DNA from: Paraspadella gotoi
Taxonomy: Eukaryota > Chaetognatha
DNA: 64,000 bases
Assembly (NCBI GenBank): GCA_051294375.1
Contig: CM119270.1
Location: forward strand, 14,561,164 to 14,625,163
Direction of reading: 5' to 3'
In this document: piece by piece, positions 25,961-56,935 of the stretch
Layout of the letters: the number at the start of each line of letters is the position of its first letter
Numbering within the stretch: position 1 is the stretch's first letter
The notes under the pieces: generated by a model
What the model was told of the DNA's origin: nothing
The model's input: only the letters and a program-made list of their open reading frames with translations
Database searches by the model: none
Translations under genes and position numbers: made by a program

Positions 25961-26786
25961 GTTCTCACCGTCTGGAAATAAATAAATACTTATTTTTACG
26001 TTAATTAGTATCTTTCCCATATGGCAATGGCCAATTGCGTATAATGGTATGAAGCGATCGCGTTTATTTTATTATTAAGTTATTCATATTCGTATCAACA
26101 GCAGACTACCGAGCCTAACTAATCTTCGGTAGAAACCTGTGCTGTTGAATATCGTCAATACGTGGTTCATTCGTATCAATTTACAAAATTTTAGTAAAAT
26201 GCTTCAACCAATTTGGACTAAGCGGATTTACTCGACCCCTTCGCTGTTACGAACAAGACGAACTGCAATAACAAAAAATTAGTTAAAAAGCTGCATAAAA
26301 GTTGCATCCTCAGCGACATAATGTGCTCGCCGCATATTTGGTTTGGAACTAGCCCAAGGGAATTTTCGAATGATAATCTCAAAGTTGGATACCTGGTCGT
26401 CGCTTTAGACGGGGTTATCGTCGTCGTTATCGTCGCTTTCGTCATCATCGTCATCTTCTTTGTCTCTTCGTCGATTTTAATTCATTGCAACGCCGCATTT
26501 TCTCTTCTTACGGACGAATTAGAAAAATTTTAAAAACATTTCTTTTAATTGGCAATCTTAAGCCGTTATGTCACAACTATGTCACAACTTTCAGTTCAAC
26601 GATATTGTGATAGAAACGTCAGACCTGTTGGACGTCTTTTTTAAGCGAATTTTATTTCCTCAATGATCGATCGCTGTGTAATTTTTATAACCGAAAAAAA
26701 ATGCATTTTATCTTTTTTCTTTGCGTTTCTCTTACTTTTTCTTTCTCCCTCTTTCTCTTTCGATCTCTCTCTCTTTCTTTCTTTCT

Positions 26787-26817
<31 letters not shown>

Positions 26818-27146
26818 TTCTTTCTTTCTTCTTTCTTTCTTTCTTTTTTCTTTTCTTTTTCTTTTCTTTCTCTTCTTTCTTTCTTTTCTCTCCTCCTTTG
26901 CGTACTCTTTCTTTTATTTTCTTTTTCACTTTCGTTCTTTATAGTCATTTTATTCGAATGACTTTAAAAGAATGAGGTTTAACTTCGCGACAAGTTTGTT
27001 ATGTTCACATTGGTTTTCTATCTCAATTTTTGCCGAATGAATTAAAAAATTACCAGTTAAGAGGACCTAACGATCGTTCATCCTCTGATGAGGTGCGCCT
27101 CAGTTTCTTCTTTCAATCCCTTAAGGTATTTTCAGGAGGAATAAAC

Positions 27147-27194
<48 letters not shown>

Positions 27195-27382
27195 ATTTCA
27201 TGCATTCATAAACAATTACAAATCCGTCTAATTCTCTTTTAGCCACCCCATAGTTCGGTCTTCTATCAACTTTCGAGATACCATTTTTGATAATTTATAT
27301 TTTCTACATGGTTTTTTCCCATTTTTTTATAGTATTATTTAGGAAAGATCTTGGTAAAAACGGCATCATAATGGTAACAAAC

Positions 27383-28535
27383 TAGGGGTCTTAACCGATT
27401 AACGGTTAACCGTTAATTACTGATTAAAAATAATTTTAACCGATCGGTTAATTTGGTAAAATTAACCAGTTAACTTTAAAATTTACTAATTTAAATTTTT
27501 ATTTGTTTTAAGTATTATGTTTTTCCTTTGCAAGGCTGTCAACTATTTCTCAAAATTGTTTCCCCTATTTTAGATTATATAATATATTATATTACTATAT
27601 TATATGATATATATGTAAGTATTAAAAGTGAAACATAATTTTTAATTTCTAACTATGAATTTATTTTAATTAAAAATAACACATGTTTCAGCAATGTTGT
27701 TAGCCCTCTTCACTGCAAATTTGGTTTGTGAAATTTCCCAATATATGATAATGGGAGAGAGAGAGAGAGAGCTCTTTCTTCTTCTTATAATTTTACCATA
27801 TTAAAAAAAATAAACTATCAACTCTTTATTTTCACCCTCACTTTCATTTATTTTAATGTTTATTATTTAACAATATAGTTATTTATTACTTTCGTAGTTT
27901 AAATTTTTATCACGTTACTGCTTACTTATTTACATTTGCCTTAAATGTATTTTACTGTACTAACAGAATTTTAATTTCTTTTAATTTTCTTATTCTCAAT
28001 CTAACTGACTTTAACAAGTAATCAAACATTCTCTCTCTCTCTCTCTTCTCTCTCTCTCCTCTCTCTCTCTTCTCTCTCTCTCCCTCCTCCCTCCCTCCCT
28101 CCCCTCTCTCTCTCTCTCTCCTTTTCTCTTTTTTCTCTCTCTTCTCTCTCATTGTCTCATTGAAGAAGGCTAACATTTTGGCATACCAATTAAAAATAAG
28201 CAAAGAAATTACGGGGAACAGATAATTTTAATTATAAAAAGTTAATCCCGCTCAACTCACTTTACCACCTCCAACATTAGTTGATTTTTTTATGTTTTGT
28301 TTTGTTTTTTGTTATTACAATTTTTTCTTTGATGAATTCCTTTTTAATTCATTTTGATTGGAAATAAAAAAAATATTTTTTTTACTTATGTTTTGTTACT
28401 TATGTTTTGTTACTTATGTTTTGTTACTTATATTTTTTGTTGCAAATTAACCGATTTTAACGGTTAACCGGTTAAATTTTAGCATTTTAACCGTTAATTA
28501 AAATTTTTAAAATTAACCGTTTTTTTTTACGCCTA
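27383..28535. mobile_element. hAT-like non-autonomous DNA element (about 1.15 kb) with 8-bp target duplication
   Basis: The element is bounded by perfect 8-bp direct repeats TAACAAAC at 27,375-27,382 and 28,536-28,543. The termini read TAGGGGT on the left and TAGGCGT on the reverse complement of the right, matching six of seven bases. Just inside both ends are clustered TTAACCG/CGGTTAA words, the kind of subterminal repeats that hAT transposases bind. An 8-bp target duplication and TAGGG-like ends are hAT family traits. No transposase is encoded; the interior is AT-rich with a (CT)n patch at 28,032-28,130. Hence a MITE-like element, family placement inferred. Confidence 0.65.
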
Positions 28536-29129
28536 TAACAAACGTAGTCTTTACATAGATAATTTGGATTTTGTAAGAATGAACACGAATATTTATGCCT
28601 CAGTGATATTTAGCTCTGTAATTTGTATAGTAAATATTGACATTAACCTAAGAAAGTCATACAAGTTTTATTTAAAAAAACCATGATAACAGTAACAACG
28701 CAGAGTGATACAATAAAATGACCTAATAAGACATCAAAGCTCTATAGAAATATACACGACATGACTGATATGACTGAAATGACGTAAATGACATAAAATG
28801 ACATAAAGGATAAAATGAAAAAAAAGGAGGTGTTACATATTTTCTTATAACTCTTTTATCATTTTTTTATAGTTATGTATCTGTCTTCTTCGGAAATTTC
28901 ACAAATAATTAATGTCGTGATAGATTCCAAGAATAAAAATATCACTCCAAAACTTCCATTAACTCTTGTCCAGCTTTAATAAACTATATGAAATAGTATT
29001 TTTAAAACAATTCTAAAAATATTTGTTTTTACTGTTCTAAAATTAACTATTTAAAAAAACTGCAATATGCAAATGAGATTTTCGAATAAGGTTTTTTTTC
29101 ATGTGGAGTAGAGAGAGAGGACGAGATGA

Positions 29130-29184
<55 letters not shown>

Positions 29185-29605
29185 TAGAACATGTGGCTTA
29201 AATATCTGTACTTACATCCCAAGCTCATATCTGCCGACTACTCATCCTCCTTTTCTTCCTCCTCCTCCTCATCCGGACGTGCACGATCTTTCGATCGAAT
29301 TCTGTTCTTCACAACGAAATGTACAGAGAGGAAGTCAGGGGAAAACAACGCATTGTGGCGGTTGTTGTTTAAGCTGTTGTTGTTATTACATGGTACTTTC
29401 AATTCCTCTCTTGTTCTCTCTCCTTTTTTTTTTCTGGAATTCCGTCCCAAGCTTTCTTTCTTTCCGATATGTATCTCCTTTGCTCTCATTAGCTAATTTT
29501 ATAGCATTTTATGTTTTATTTTATATTTTATTTTTTTTATTGTTTATAAATGCTCAATACGATTCTTATATCTCTCTTTAGTGTTATGTTATCCTTTTGT
29601 TTCAG

Positions 29606-29695
29606 GGGCTTCCCCCCATCGACGGCGGAGACACTGGCGAGGTGGGCGGTGACTCCAGAGGGACAAGCAAACAAAAAGACATAGAGAGTTAGGAG
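29606..29695 (+). other. Probable noncoding 5' UTR exon of the myosin heavy-chain gene
   Basis: A 90-bp segment lies between a good acceptor (CTTTTGTTTCAG) and a strong donor (GAG then GTAAGA). It has no ATG. The first coding exon starts its ATG directly after an acceptor-like CTTTCCAAG at 30,205, as expected if an upstream untranslated exon is spliced on. This is inference from splice signals only. Confidence 0.45.
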
Positions 29696-30205
29696 GTAAG
29701 AATAGATAAAACGTCTTCTAAAAGTAATATAAATAATAATTAATTGTATATATTTTATATTGAAAAAAATATAATCTATGATACGTCTAATTCGACCATA
29801 TTGTAGTGAATCAAATGACGAAGACGATGACAAAGACGACGACAAAGTCAACGACAAACCGACGACGGTGACCTTACCATTCACCACTTGTGAATCTCCC
29901 CACTCGCTCTTATTTAAAATCCTTTCGGAAATATAAATTTGAAGATTTCAAAAGCAAAAAAGTATTGAAATGTCAAAAATTGTCGTATCTCAGATCTTAT
30001 CTCCGAAGTTATGATATTTTTTGTATCTAATTAGTGTTTTATATTGCCATAGCCATCTCCACCGGTCCTCCATTGACAGGTTCTTCCTATCCCCGGACGT
30101 CGTCCCTCGCCCCCCGGACGTCATCCGTGGTCGACAACCCACAACCCCCTCGCCCCCCGCCACCTCTCCACCCTCCCCTCCACGCCCTCCGCCCACCTTT
30201 CCAAG

Positions 30206-47660
<17,455 letters not shown>

Positions 47661-50600
47661 TGCCGTAATGCTCTAACGTTTTCAAAACAGCGTTTCGCTG
47701 TCACTTGCCGGAAATGCCGCGACCCCGAACGACTTGAATAGCCGGAAACAACGTTGAAGAAATTCGAGATCCGTCCGGAAGAAACAAGGATCCCAATGTA
47801 GCTTCGATTTAAGGGGATATCGTGTGATATTCCTAAAATATTAACATCGAAACGTAGTTATCCAAACGTGAGAGTTGACCGTCGTACATCCACTAAAAAA
47901 TCGTATTTAATCTAGACCTAATTTTTTTTTTTCTGCGCACAAAATTTTCTTTTTTCATTATAGATTTATAGCGAAAATATAAATGAATGATTTTCTAACA
48001 AAAAAGAGATTTCCAATGGTACAAATCCTTTTTTTTAAACTTCATTCAGTTAGAAACCGTTAACACAATTGAATTCAATTCGGATACAAATATATCCTCA
48101 CATACAAACGCACATGTAAACCACGACTCATTCGTCCAAGGGCTATTTATTGTTATTGTTTTTTGTGCTTATTTATTCATTTAACAATGTTTTTTCTTTC
48201 CCCATTTTTGTAAATAAGCGAAAATTGATTTTTGTAACTAATTTCGCGAGAGTCACAACACAGTTGAATTCGAGGCCTTTTCACTTTACAGCTGTAGTTT
48301 TTTTTCCTATTTTTATTTTTTTTAACCAGAATTGTATATTTTTTTATTGATTATTGTATTTTTTTTGTTTATTTTCGAGTGTGAAAGTTTTTCCGCGTTG
48401 CAACTGCTTTTTTTTACAATCGAGTCATGTCCTTTATATTCCTTTTAAAGTTTGCCGAGACGTTTTTGTCGTTCCTTCCCGCTATCTCTCTCCCTCTNNN
48501 NNNNNNNNNNNNNNNNNNNNNNNNNNNNNNNNNNNNNNNNNNNNNNNNNNNNNNNNNNNNNNNNNNNNNNNNNNNNNNNNNNNNNNNNNNNNNNNNNNNN
48601 NNNNNNNNNNNNNNNNNNNNNNNNNNNNNNNNNNNNNNNNNNNNNNNNNNNNNNNNNNNNNNNNNNNNNNNNNNNNNNNNNNNNNNNNNNNNNNNNNNNN
48701 NNNNNNNNNNNNNNNNNNNNNNNNNNNNNNNNNNNNNNNNCTCTCTTCTCTCTCTCTCTCTCTCCTCCTCGTTCTCTCTCTTGTCTAGTCGTCGCTCTTT
48801 CTTTCTCTCTCACTATCATCTTCTCTTACCCTCTCCCTCTACCCTTGTTTCTCTCTCTCTTCTCCCCTCTCCTTATCTCTCTTTCTCCACTCCTACTCGT
48901 TGCATGTTATAGTTGTACATATACGTATATATGTAATCATGTTCGCAAAAATCTCCCTTGGATTTTCATGTCCGAATGTTACATGACATCATAAATCACT
49001 CGCCCACTCCACAAAAACAAAAGATTACAAAGACGCCGGCGACAAAGACAACGGCTGAAGCCACCACTACTTCGACAATACGAGGAAGATAGTCGTGAAT
49101 AAAAGCGAAGGTTTAAAAGAGAAAAACGTTACGATAACATTCGAGTACATGCGGAGATCTCAGATGACTTTACAGGACATTAAATTTGTCTCACACGTAC
49201 CAGTGAGCTATATTTGTAAATAGTAATAAGTACATTATAGGCTGAAATTTTAAAATGGAAATTTCACAATTTTAAGACCGGATTTAAAATCATTACAAAA
49301 AGTATAATTCTTCTTTCAAAATTCTTTCATTAAGTTGGTAAAAAATTTTAAAAAATATATTTAAGATTACTATTTTTAATTTTTAGCTTAAACATTTTTT
49401 TTTATTATTTTAACCTACTTAATGACATAATTTTTAAAAAAGATTTTATGAGGAATCTGATCGATCCGGTATATATATATATATATATTATTAACAGATA
49501 GTACCATTTTAAAATTTTATTAAATAAAAAACGTTTTGTTGTCTAATGTCTATTTAAGCCAAAAGAATGTGGTTTTGCCTTTTACTGAAGTAATCATTGA
49601 TTTATTCACCACCAAACGCCTTTCGAATTTAAAGCTTTGTATCGCGTTAACCGCGCGAATTCCTTGAAAAAAAAAGTCCAGTTTTCTAAACGGCTGCCAT
49701 TTTTTTTTCTTGGAAAAGAACCGGTTCTTTTAAGCGCCTCACATCCGCAGAATTGCGCGGGATTCTTTAAATGGGATCCGCTTCGCGAATAAAAAAAAGG
49801 ATTTCTTTTTTCCTTTCACTCTTTCTCGCTCGATCGCTTGGGTTCTCCGACTCTTCTTTCCTCTGCTTCTTTTTGAATTCGATGCAAAATTTAAAAAAAC
49901 AAAAATAATTTACATATTGATGCAAAGACCAATCGCAAAGATGCCACCTAGGAAAAAAAAATTAAATAAATCGTTCCAGTATTTTTCTTTAAGCTTGTGC
50001 TGCCCTCACTTTGTTTAGCCCTCGTCATATGGTCCTAATTAAAGTCTATTGTCTCATCTTTACACTTTAAATTCGTCCCGATCATTTCATTTTCCTTTTC
50101 TCTTCCCATCCTCTNNNNNNNNNNNNNNNNNNNNNNNNNNNNNNNNNNNNNNNNNNNNNNNNNNNNNNNNNNNNNNNNNNNNNNNNNNNNNNNNNNNNNN
50201 NNNNNNNNNNNNNNNNNNNNNNNNNNNNNNNNNNNNNNNNNNNNNNNNNNNNNNNNNNNNNNNNNNNNNNNNNNNNNNNNNNNNNNNNNNNNNNNNNNNN
50301 NNNNNNNNNNNNNNNNNNNNNNNNNNNNNNNNNNNNNNNNNNNNNNNNNNNNNNNNNNNNNNNNNNNNNNNNNNNNNNNNNNNNNNNNNNNNNNNNNNNN
50401 NNNNNNNNNNNNNNNNNNNNNNNNNNNNNNNNNNNNNNNNNNNNNNNNNNNNNNNNNNNNNNNNNNNNNNNNNNNNNNNNNNNNNNNNNNNNNNNNNNNN
50501 NNNNNNNNNNNNNNNNNNNNNNNNNNNNNNNNNNNNNNNNNNNNNNNNNNNNNNNNNNNNNNNNNNNNNNNNNNNNNNNNNNNNNNNNNNNNNNNNNNNN

Positions 50601-53513
50601 NNNNNNNNNNNNNNNNNNNNNNNNNNNNNNNNNNNNNNNNNNNNNNNNNNNNNNNNNNNNNNNNNNNNNNNNNNNNNNNNNNNNNNNNNNNNNNNNNNNN
50701 NNNNNNNNNNNNNNNNNNNNNNNNNNNNNNNNNNNNNNNNNNNNNNNNNNNNNNNNNNNNNNNNNNNNNNNNNNNNNNNNNNNNNNNNNNNNNNNNNNNN
50801 NNNNNNNNNNNNNNNNNNNTTCGTTTCACTCTATCTTTGTAAATGGGTTTATTTGTGGTTAGTTTCTAAGAAGAAAATATTTACGGCCTTTAGTGATAAT
50901 CTAAGCTCAAATTTATGTTGTAAAAAAGCTTATTTCACAAGTTACCTGACATCTCATTCACTGGTCGCGGGTTTTACGAGTGCAATTATTTTTCAAATGA
51001 GATAACAAGATCTAGTGATGATGTTATGAAATTATGACATTAAAAACTTTAAAATATTATGTTTATTTAAATTAGTTAAAAAGTATTTAAAAAAAAAATT
51101 TCTCCAAAACCTGCGCCAAATTAAAACCGTTCCGCTTCAAAAGCAAACGAGAAAAGTTCTTCGGAAAGTTGTAAATAAAAAATATTTTGCGCGGATTTAA
51201 AAGTGAAATCGTTTGGCTTTTAAGACAACCAACTTTCCGGTTGACTGCCCAAACGACTACGCGACAAGTAAACACAGAAAAAAAAAATCGCGCAAAAAGA
51301 AGAAAAAAAAAAGCAAGACAAAACGAAAGCGACCCGAGTGACATGTCGTCCAAATTCGCGATTCCATTTTACCAAAACAGTTGAATCCACAAAAAAAAAA
51401 AAAAGACGCCAACCGAATGGAATGTCACAGACCGAGAGTTATTCCCTCATGCCCATGATCTCATTACCAGCCCTTCGTTGCTCTCCATTCATGCGCGCCA
51501 AGTCTCAGACCGGAGCGAACGTTTNNNNNNNNNNNNNNNNNNNNNNNNNNNNNNNNNNNNNNNNNNNNNNNNNNNNNNNNNNNNNNNNNNNNNNNNNNNN
51601 NNNNNNNNNNNNNNNNNNNNNNNNNNNNNNNNNNNNNNNNNNATTATGTAAAATAATTCTAGCGGATGTGCACCAAGAAATTAACGAACGAATCCGGACA
51701 AAACATTGAAAAAGCGAATAAATATTTTGAAAATAAGGAACATTGACAAAATACTTTTGAAAATCGCGCGATTTGAGCGAGGAGAATTTTAATAACCAGA
51801 CCCCAAAAGGAGGTTCAAGGAATAAAAAGAGAGTGAGAGAGAGAGAGAGAGAGCGTCTCTTTTCCTCACATCACGGCCTCCGTAAAAACATCCACAAAAA
51901 AAGAAGGTCATGTTTGAGAGAGATGAATAAAGGAAGGCCCTTCGATCGTTGGAAGGAAGATCGGATGGGGAGATTTTCCCAAACATAAAGACAACACGGG
52001 ATTTTTTTTCCTTTTTATTTATTTTTAAGTTTTTTTGACTTCTATTTAATCCATTTAAATACATCCTACTATTCATGTCACCACTAGATCTTATGTAAAT
52101 TTAAAAAGCATGGCGAAAAGTATTATTCCTTTTACTAAATTTTAAAGAAACAAGAATGGTNNNNNNNNNNNNNNNNNNNNNNNNNTATGGTAAATTCAAA
52201 TGTGTTGCGCCGAAGTGACTGCCTTATCCACATTTAGGTTTCTTGTGATATGATATGACATGAATGCATGACTACACAATAACTTATTAAACTTACTTAA
52301 CTTTCTTATTTATGACAATGCACTGCATGCAAAAATTCGTCTTTTATTCCTTATAGTTTTAGGAATTTCCCTGAGGGCGGCCGCTAGCAGTCGTCTTCAC
52401 GAATTTGCGGTTTTTTTCTGCATCCTTAGCAAATGAGCATCAAAGCCAACGCCTGTAAGCAAATGTAATATGTTGCATTTTTTTTAGTAGAGAAAGCACG
52501 TCAACGGTGCTGAGTTTACCTATGCCGCATGTGAGTGATCGAACGAGGACACTAATCCAATACCGGAGACGACGAGAACGGAACGCAACTGCAGTAGAAG
52601 ATGTATATTAATGAGTTGCAGACTTGACTACGGACCAGATATCGGATTGGAGTCATTGTTCCATGACGATCGAGAGATGTGGGGTGCGCTGTACATAAAC
52701 TATGAGCTTTATAATAGATTTCACGAAATGATATCGAGGAACCTTAATCGTAGATTTCCGTCTTGATAGTCTTATTGTGAAAGATAATCTCTTACCACCT
52801 CACAAAAAATCTGTATGAACAAAACGTAGAAAAAGTCATGTGACAAGCGCGAGGAAATTAATGAAAAAATCCATGATTGTTTAGTAAAATCAGTGGCGCC
52901 GATATAAGTGAAATAAAAAATTTGCAAAACCGGACGAAGAGAGGAGACGGAAAGAGAGAGACAGAAGGAGGACGAGGAGAGAGAGAGACAGAAGAGAGAG
53001 AGAGATGAGGAGAAGAGGAGAGAGGATGGAGAGAGAGAGAGGCAGGACAGAAAAAATTCCTATATTTTTTCTCCACAACCGGGGAAAAGTAAAAAAACCA
53101 CAGTTTTGTTTCAACCTTGGAAGCGACCGAGAGCGCGCGGGATTTTCCTCCATATTGCACGCCTTCCTGACAAAATAGGTACAAAAAAAAAAAAAAGGGA
53201 GAAAAGCCATCCATTGACTGAAAAAAAACCACAGTTTTTTCAACCTTGAGCGAGAGAGCGCGGGATTTTCCCTCCCATTCTTCGCACCTTCCTGACAAAA
53301 GGTAAAAAAAAANNNNNNNNNNNNNNNNNNNNNNNNNNNNNNNNNNNNNNNNNNNNNNNNNNNNNNNNNNNNNNNNNNNNNNNNNNNNNNNNNNNNNNNN
53401 NNNNNNNNNNNNNNNNNNNNNNNNNNNNNNNNNNNNNNNNNNNNNNNNNNNNNNNNNNNNNNNNNNNNNNNNNNNNNNNNNNNNNNNNNNNNNNNNNNNN
53501 NNNCCTAACTCGC
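47661..53513. other. 3' flank of myosin and intergenic DNA, no gene seen
   Basis: The myosin 3' UTR begins here. No AATAAA lies within the first kilobase; AATATA near 47,976 is a possible weak signal, and AATAAA occurs only at about 49,096. N gaps lie at 48,498-48,740 (inside CT repeats), 50,115-50,819, 51,525-51,642, 52,161-52,185 and 53,313-53,503. The stretch at 52,370-52,850 is higher in complexity, but I recognise nothing in it. Two tandem units of about 131 bp lie at 53,097-53,312. Confidence 0.6.
53097..53312. repeat. Tandem repeat, two visible units of about 131 bp, running into a gap
   Basis: Units begin CCACAGTTTT at about 53,098 and 53,229. Both contain GCGCGGGATTTTCC and CCTTCCTGACAAAA and end in poly-A next to a 191-N gap. 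Confidence 0.75.
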
Positions 53514-53717
53514 GAGGCCATTATTCATCGCGTAACGTTATTCCCCCTAATTGGTCACGAACCCGATTCCAGCTTACCGACCCGACGAACGAAGAGACGT
53601 CCTTGAGAAATGCCTCGCTTCCATTTATTCCATCGACTTACCTCAACCAACAAGACTCGAAGACTCCCGTTAGTTCTACTACCTTTTTCTAAATTCACTG
53701 AGATTTCAACTTTACTC

Positions 53718-53776
<59 letters not shown>
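53718..53776. repeat. (ATG)n trinucleotide repeat
   Basis: About 20 perfect units, followed by GAC units. The mirrored ATC run in the right arm (60,806-60,886) is interrupted. Confidence 0.95.
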
Positions 53777-53787
<11 letters not shown>

Positions 53788-54714
53788 CGACGACGACGAC
53801 CAGTTGCAGAGTAAATGGTGCGGCTATTTGCGCGTCTGTCTTTCTGTCCGTCGATCTGTCTGTCTCTTATTTTGTCTTTCTGTCTTTATCAAGCCAACAG
53901 GCGTAACCTTGATACAATTCTGATCTCTCTTTATACATTAGACGTTGATGAAAAAAACGCAGCGCCACCAAACAATTTTTCATAAACGCAGACAACGGAA
54001 GATAAATGTAATATTACAAAGATAAATGTGATATTACAAAGCCGCCCGTGAGGGCCTAACATCCAAATCTCTCCCAATATTTCGACGTTGAGACCTTGAG
54101 TCGTTGCATCGCGAAAAAAACCTCGAGACCCGATGACCTTTTGGACGAAATGCTCGAAGACCTCGAAACCGGGAGACCCTCGGCTGACCCCACACGTCCG
54201 ACCCGCAAACCCAGGGGAAGGTCGACTCGAGGATTGGGTGACCCCGTTTCGAAACTCGTCCGCTGGAGGGCGAAACGGGGATCGCGGCCCTTAAATAAAT
54301 TCCGGGTTGAGGAATGAAAGGAAAAGGAAGAGGTGGAAAGGAAAATGAGAAGAAAGAAAGGAAAAGAAAAGAAAAGTAAAAAAAAGAAAGGAAAAGAAAG
54401 GAAAAGGACAACAAGAAAAGTACGACAAAAAAATAATAAAGAATATTAGAAATTAGAATGTACATAGCAAAAAACGGAACGAAATTTTTAAGGGAAAAAA
54501 GATTGAAAAGATGAAATAAAAACTAAAATTAAAGACTTAATGATGAAAGAAGCAAATGCGATAGGCAGTAAAAGACGGAAGAGAACAAATTTTTAAAAAA
54601 ACACAATCCAAAAAGGGAAAACTTTGATTTTTCGGCGAATAAAAAAATCGTTGTCAGAGCGAAAAAGACGGGATTTAGTTTGTCTTCAAGAAAAGAGGAT
54701 AGAAAGCGGCAAAG

Positions 54715-55240
54715 TGACTAAAGAGGTTGAAGCGGAGAAAAGCGGAAATGGCGGAAGCGGTGGAAGCGGTTGAAGAAGAGGAAGGGGTAGAATAGTGAAT
54801 ACAGCCTGGTGCAGAGATGGATATGACAGTAGCAACAAAAGTGACTTAAGTGGAAGTTAAAACGAATGAAGCGGAAATATATTTTGCAGCGGAAGTGGCG
54901 GAAAAAGGAGGATTGGATCAAATGACAAAAGCAGGTGGCAAAAGTAGAAGTGGCAAAAGAGGTGATGGAAGCAGCAGTGGTGAAAGCGGCAGTAAAAGTA
55001 GCAGCAAAGCTGTTGCAAAAACAACTGTGGAAGCAGCGGCATAATTGGTGGCAAACACAGCAGCTAAAGTAGTGGCGAAAGCGATGGCAGAAGCGGAAGC
55101 GGAGCCGGTTGGGAAAGCGGTTGGCGGAAGCGACGAAAGTGGAGGCGGTGGCAAAAGCGACTGGCGGAAGCGATGGCAGAAGCGAAAGTGTAGGCGGTAG
55201 CCAAAGCGGCTGCTGGAAGCGGCGGAAACGGCGGAAGCGA
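54715..55240. repeat. Degenerate GGAAGC/GGCGGAA minisatellite
   Basis: A long run of imperfect 6-12 base units built from GCGGAAGCGG and GGCAAAAG. Long frames here on both strands (Phe/Arg-rich on minus, Gly/Ser/Lys-rich on plus) result from the repeat. Its partner is at 58,990-59,530. Confidence 0.75.
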
Positions 55241-56935
55241 CGCCGACTTGACGAAGACAAAGTCGCCTTCGACATGAAAACTGCTTCTCTCGACGACGTC
55301 GTTTCGAAACGAAATGATTCGAACGCCTCCCGTCCGTACGCGTACGGGGCGACGACGCGACTTATTTCGTACGAACGATGAGTCCGCGTAAACGACTGAC
55401 GTTGAAGGCGAACGAACAAAGGAAAAAAGATGAATTGACGCGATGAAAGTCGTTGAAGGGATTGAAATAGCGAAAGTCTTGTTTGACGCTGCTGCTTAAC
55501 GAGAGGGAAAACCTCGAACGATGAGTAAACAGACGTTTTGATGAGCGAGAGAGAGAGGGAGAGAGAGAGAGAGGTGGATCGAAAATGAATTGAATAAACA
55601 AAACGAAAAACCTTGCTGAGATATATGCGACTTTGCGGCTGAAACTAACAACGTCGAGAGAGAGAAAAAGAATTCTGTGTCGCAAAAAAAAAAATGAAAT
55701 GATCTCGCAGACGGTTGAGCAGATTCGCTGATTGGATTCGAGCTTCGATTGCAAACGAACCTCGTCTCAAAGATTAAAGGAAAAAAAGAGAAAAGCATCC
55801 TCTTTCCACCTGCTGTCTCGCTGCTCAATGTCTCCGCTCGACCTCGGAGCTTTATAGGCCTTTGTGTGTGTGTGTGTGACCTGGCTTGTGTGTGAAAGGC
55901 TGTCTGGAAGGATAGAGGTATAGAGAAGAGAGGAAAACATGAGAGGGGAAATAGTAGAGGGGATACGGGAGAAGGGATAAGGGAGAGGGGATGATGGTGA
56001 GGGAATAGAGAAGAGGAGATACAAGATTGAAAGAATAGAAGGGAGGGAAAAAGCGAGCTAAGAAAAACGAGAGACTGATTCATGCATACATAATTCCCGT
56101 TTCACTCTATGTAGTTTAGCTAAAACTGTCACACTTCGTCCTTGTCTCCGTTGTGGTTGTTGCCTCCGTTGTTGTTGTTGTCACATTCATTGTTGTCGCA
56201 AGACTAAAACCGTGCTAAGAATTTTTGACTTTTTTCCGATGGAGTCAAAATGGTTGAGAAATTCATAGTTTTGAATATTGGATAGAAATTTTGACTGATT
56301 TCAAAAATGACATCGTCTGAATGCGTTTCAATCAAAAATAGCACAAAACAAAAAACAATAATTTTGATTCAGGGAATTTTTTAGTCGAAAAGAAATGAAA
56401 TATTCGGCGGNNNNNNNNNNNNNNNNNNNNNNNNNGAAAAATTCGAAAGCGAAATTCTGTTTTTAATTAAGTTTTCTACTGGCTTTTTCTCCTCTCTCAT
56501 CTCCACTCTCTCTCTCTTTCTCCTCTCTATTTCTCTCTCTATCTCTCTCGTCTCCCACCGTCGCGCCCCACGCCTACAGGATGCGCTCTGTTCTTCTTCT
56601 TCTTCTTTTTCTTTCTATCTTCTCCCTCATCTCTCTCTCCATCTCGTCTCTCTCTCGTCTCTCTCTCTCTCTCTACGCAGTCCATCTTCTCTCCTCGCTG
56701 TCAAAGACTTTACAAATCTTGCCGCCCTCTCGGCAAAGACGTCCGCCCACTCTCCTCAAACTGAGTTAGGAGTTGAAGAAGCTAAGAAAACTTGTAAAGT
56801 CCTTCCCTTTACGATGAATGATGCATGTTCTTTTTTCTTCTCTCTCTCTCTCTCCTCTCTCTCTCTCCTCTCCTCTTCCTCTCCTCGATCCTCTCCGTTC
56901 TTCTACTCTTCTCTCTCGCTCTCCTCTCCATCTCC

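Larger units (their letters stand above)
21181..26203. repeat. Direct tandem duplication D, copy 1 (indel-rich)
   Basis: About 5.0 kb recurs in the same orientation at 26,207-31,125. The copies differ by scattered single-base indels and some short changes. This copy carries damaged versions of the noncoding 5' exon and coding exons 1 and 2 of the myosin gene and a copy of the hAT-like element. Copy 2 runs straight into the rest of the myosin gene. Confidence 0.9.
53514..56935. repeat. Large inverted repeat, left arm
   Basis: The arm pairs as reverse complement with 57,090-61,145. Landmarks in order are CCCCCTAATTGG (53,543), (ATG)n (53,718-53,776), GCCGCCCGTGAGGG (54,040), GGAAGC-type minisatellite (54,715-55,240), TACGCGTACGGG (55,336), a GT run (55,862-55,878), CTATGTAGTTTAGC (56,107) and CTTTACAA (56,708). 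Each recurs in reverse order and orientation on the right. The arms differ by many indels and some replaced stretches. No convincing gene is in either arm. Confidence 0.88.

Noticed and set aside
53610-53906. Frame with a poly-Met run
   Set aside because: A translation of the (ATG)n repeat. The mirrored arm has no equivalent frame.
54718-55419. 233-codon minus-strand frame rich in Phe, Arg and Cys
   Set aside because: Comes from a degenerate GGAAGC minisatellite. The corresponding stretch of the other arm is broken in frame.
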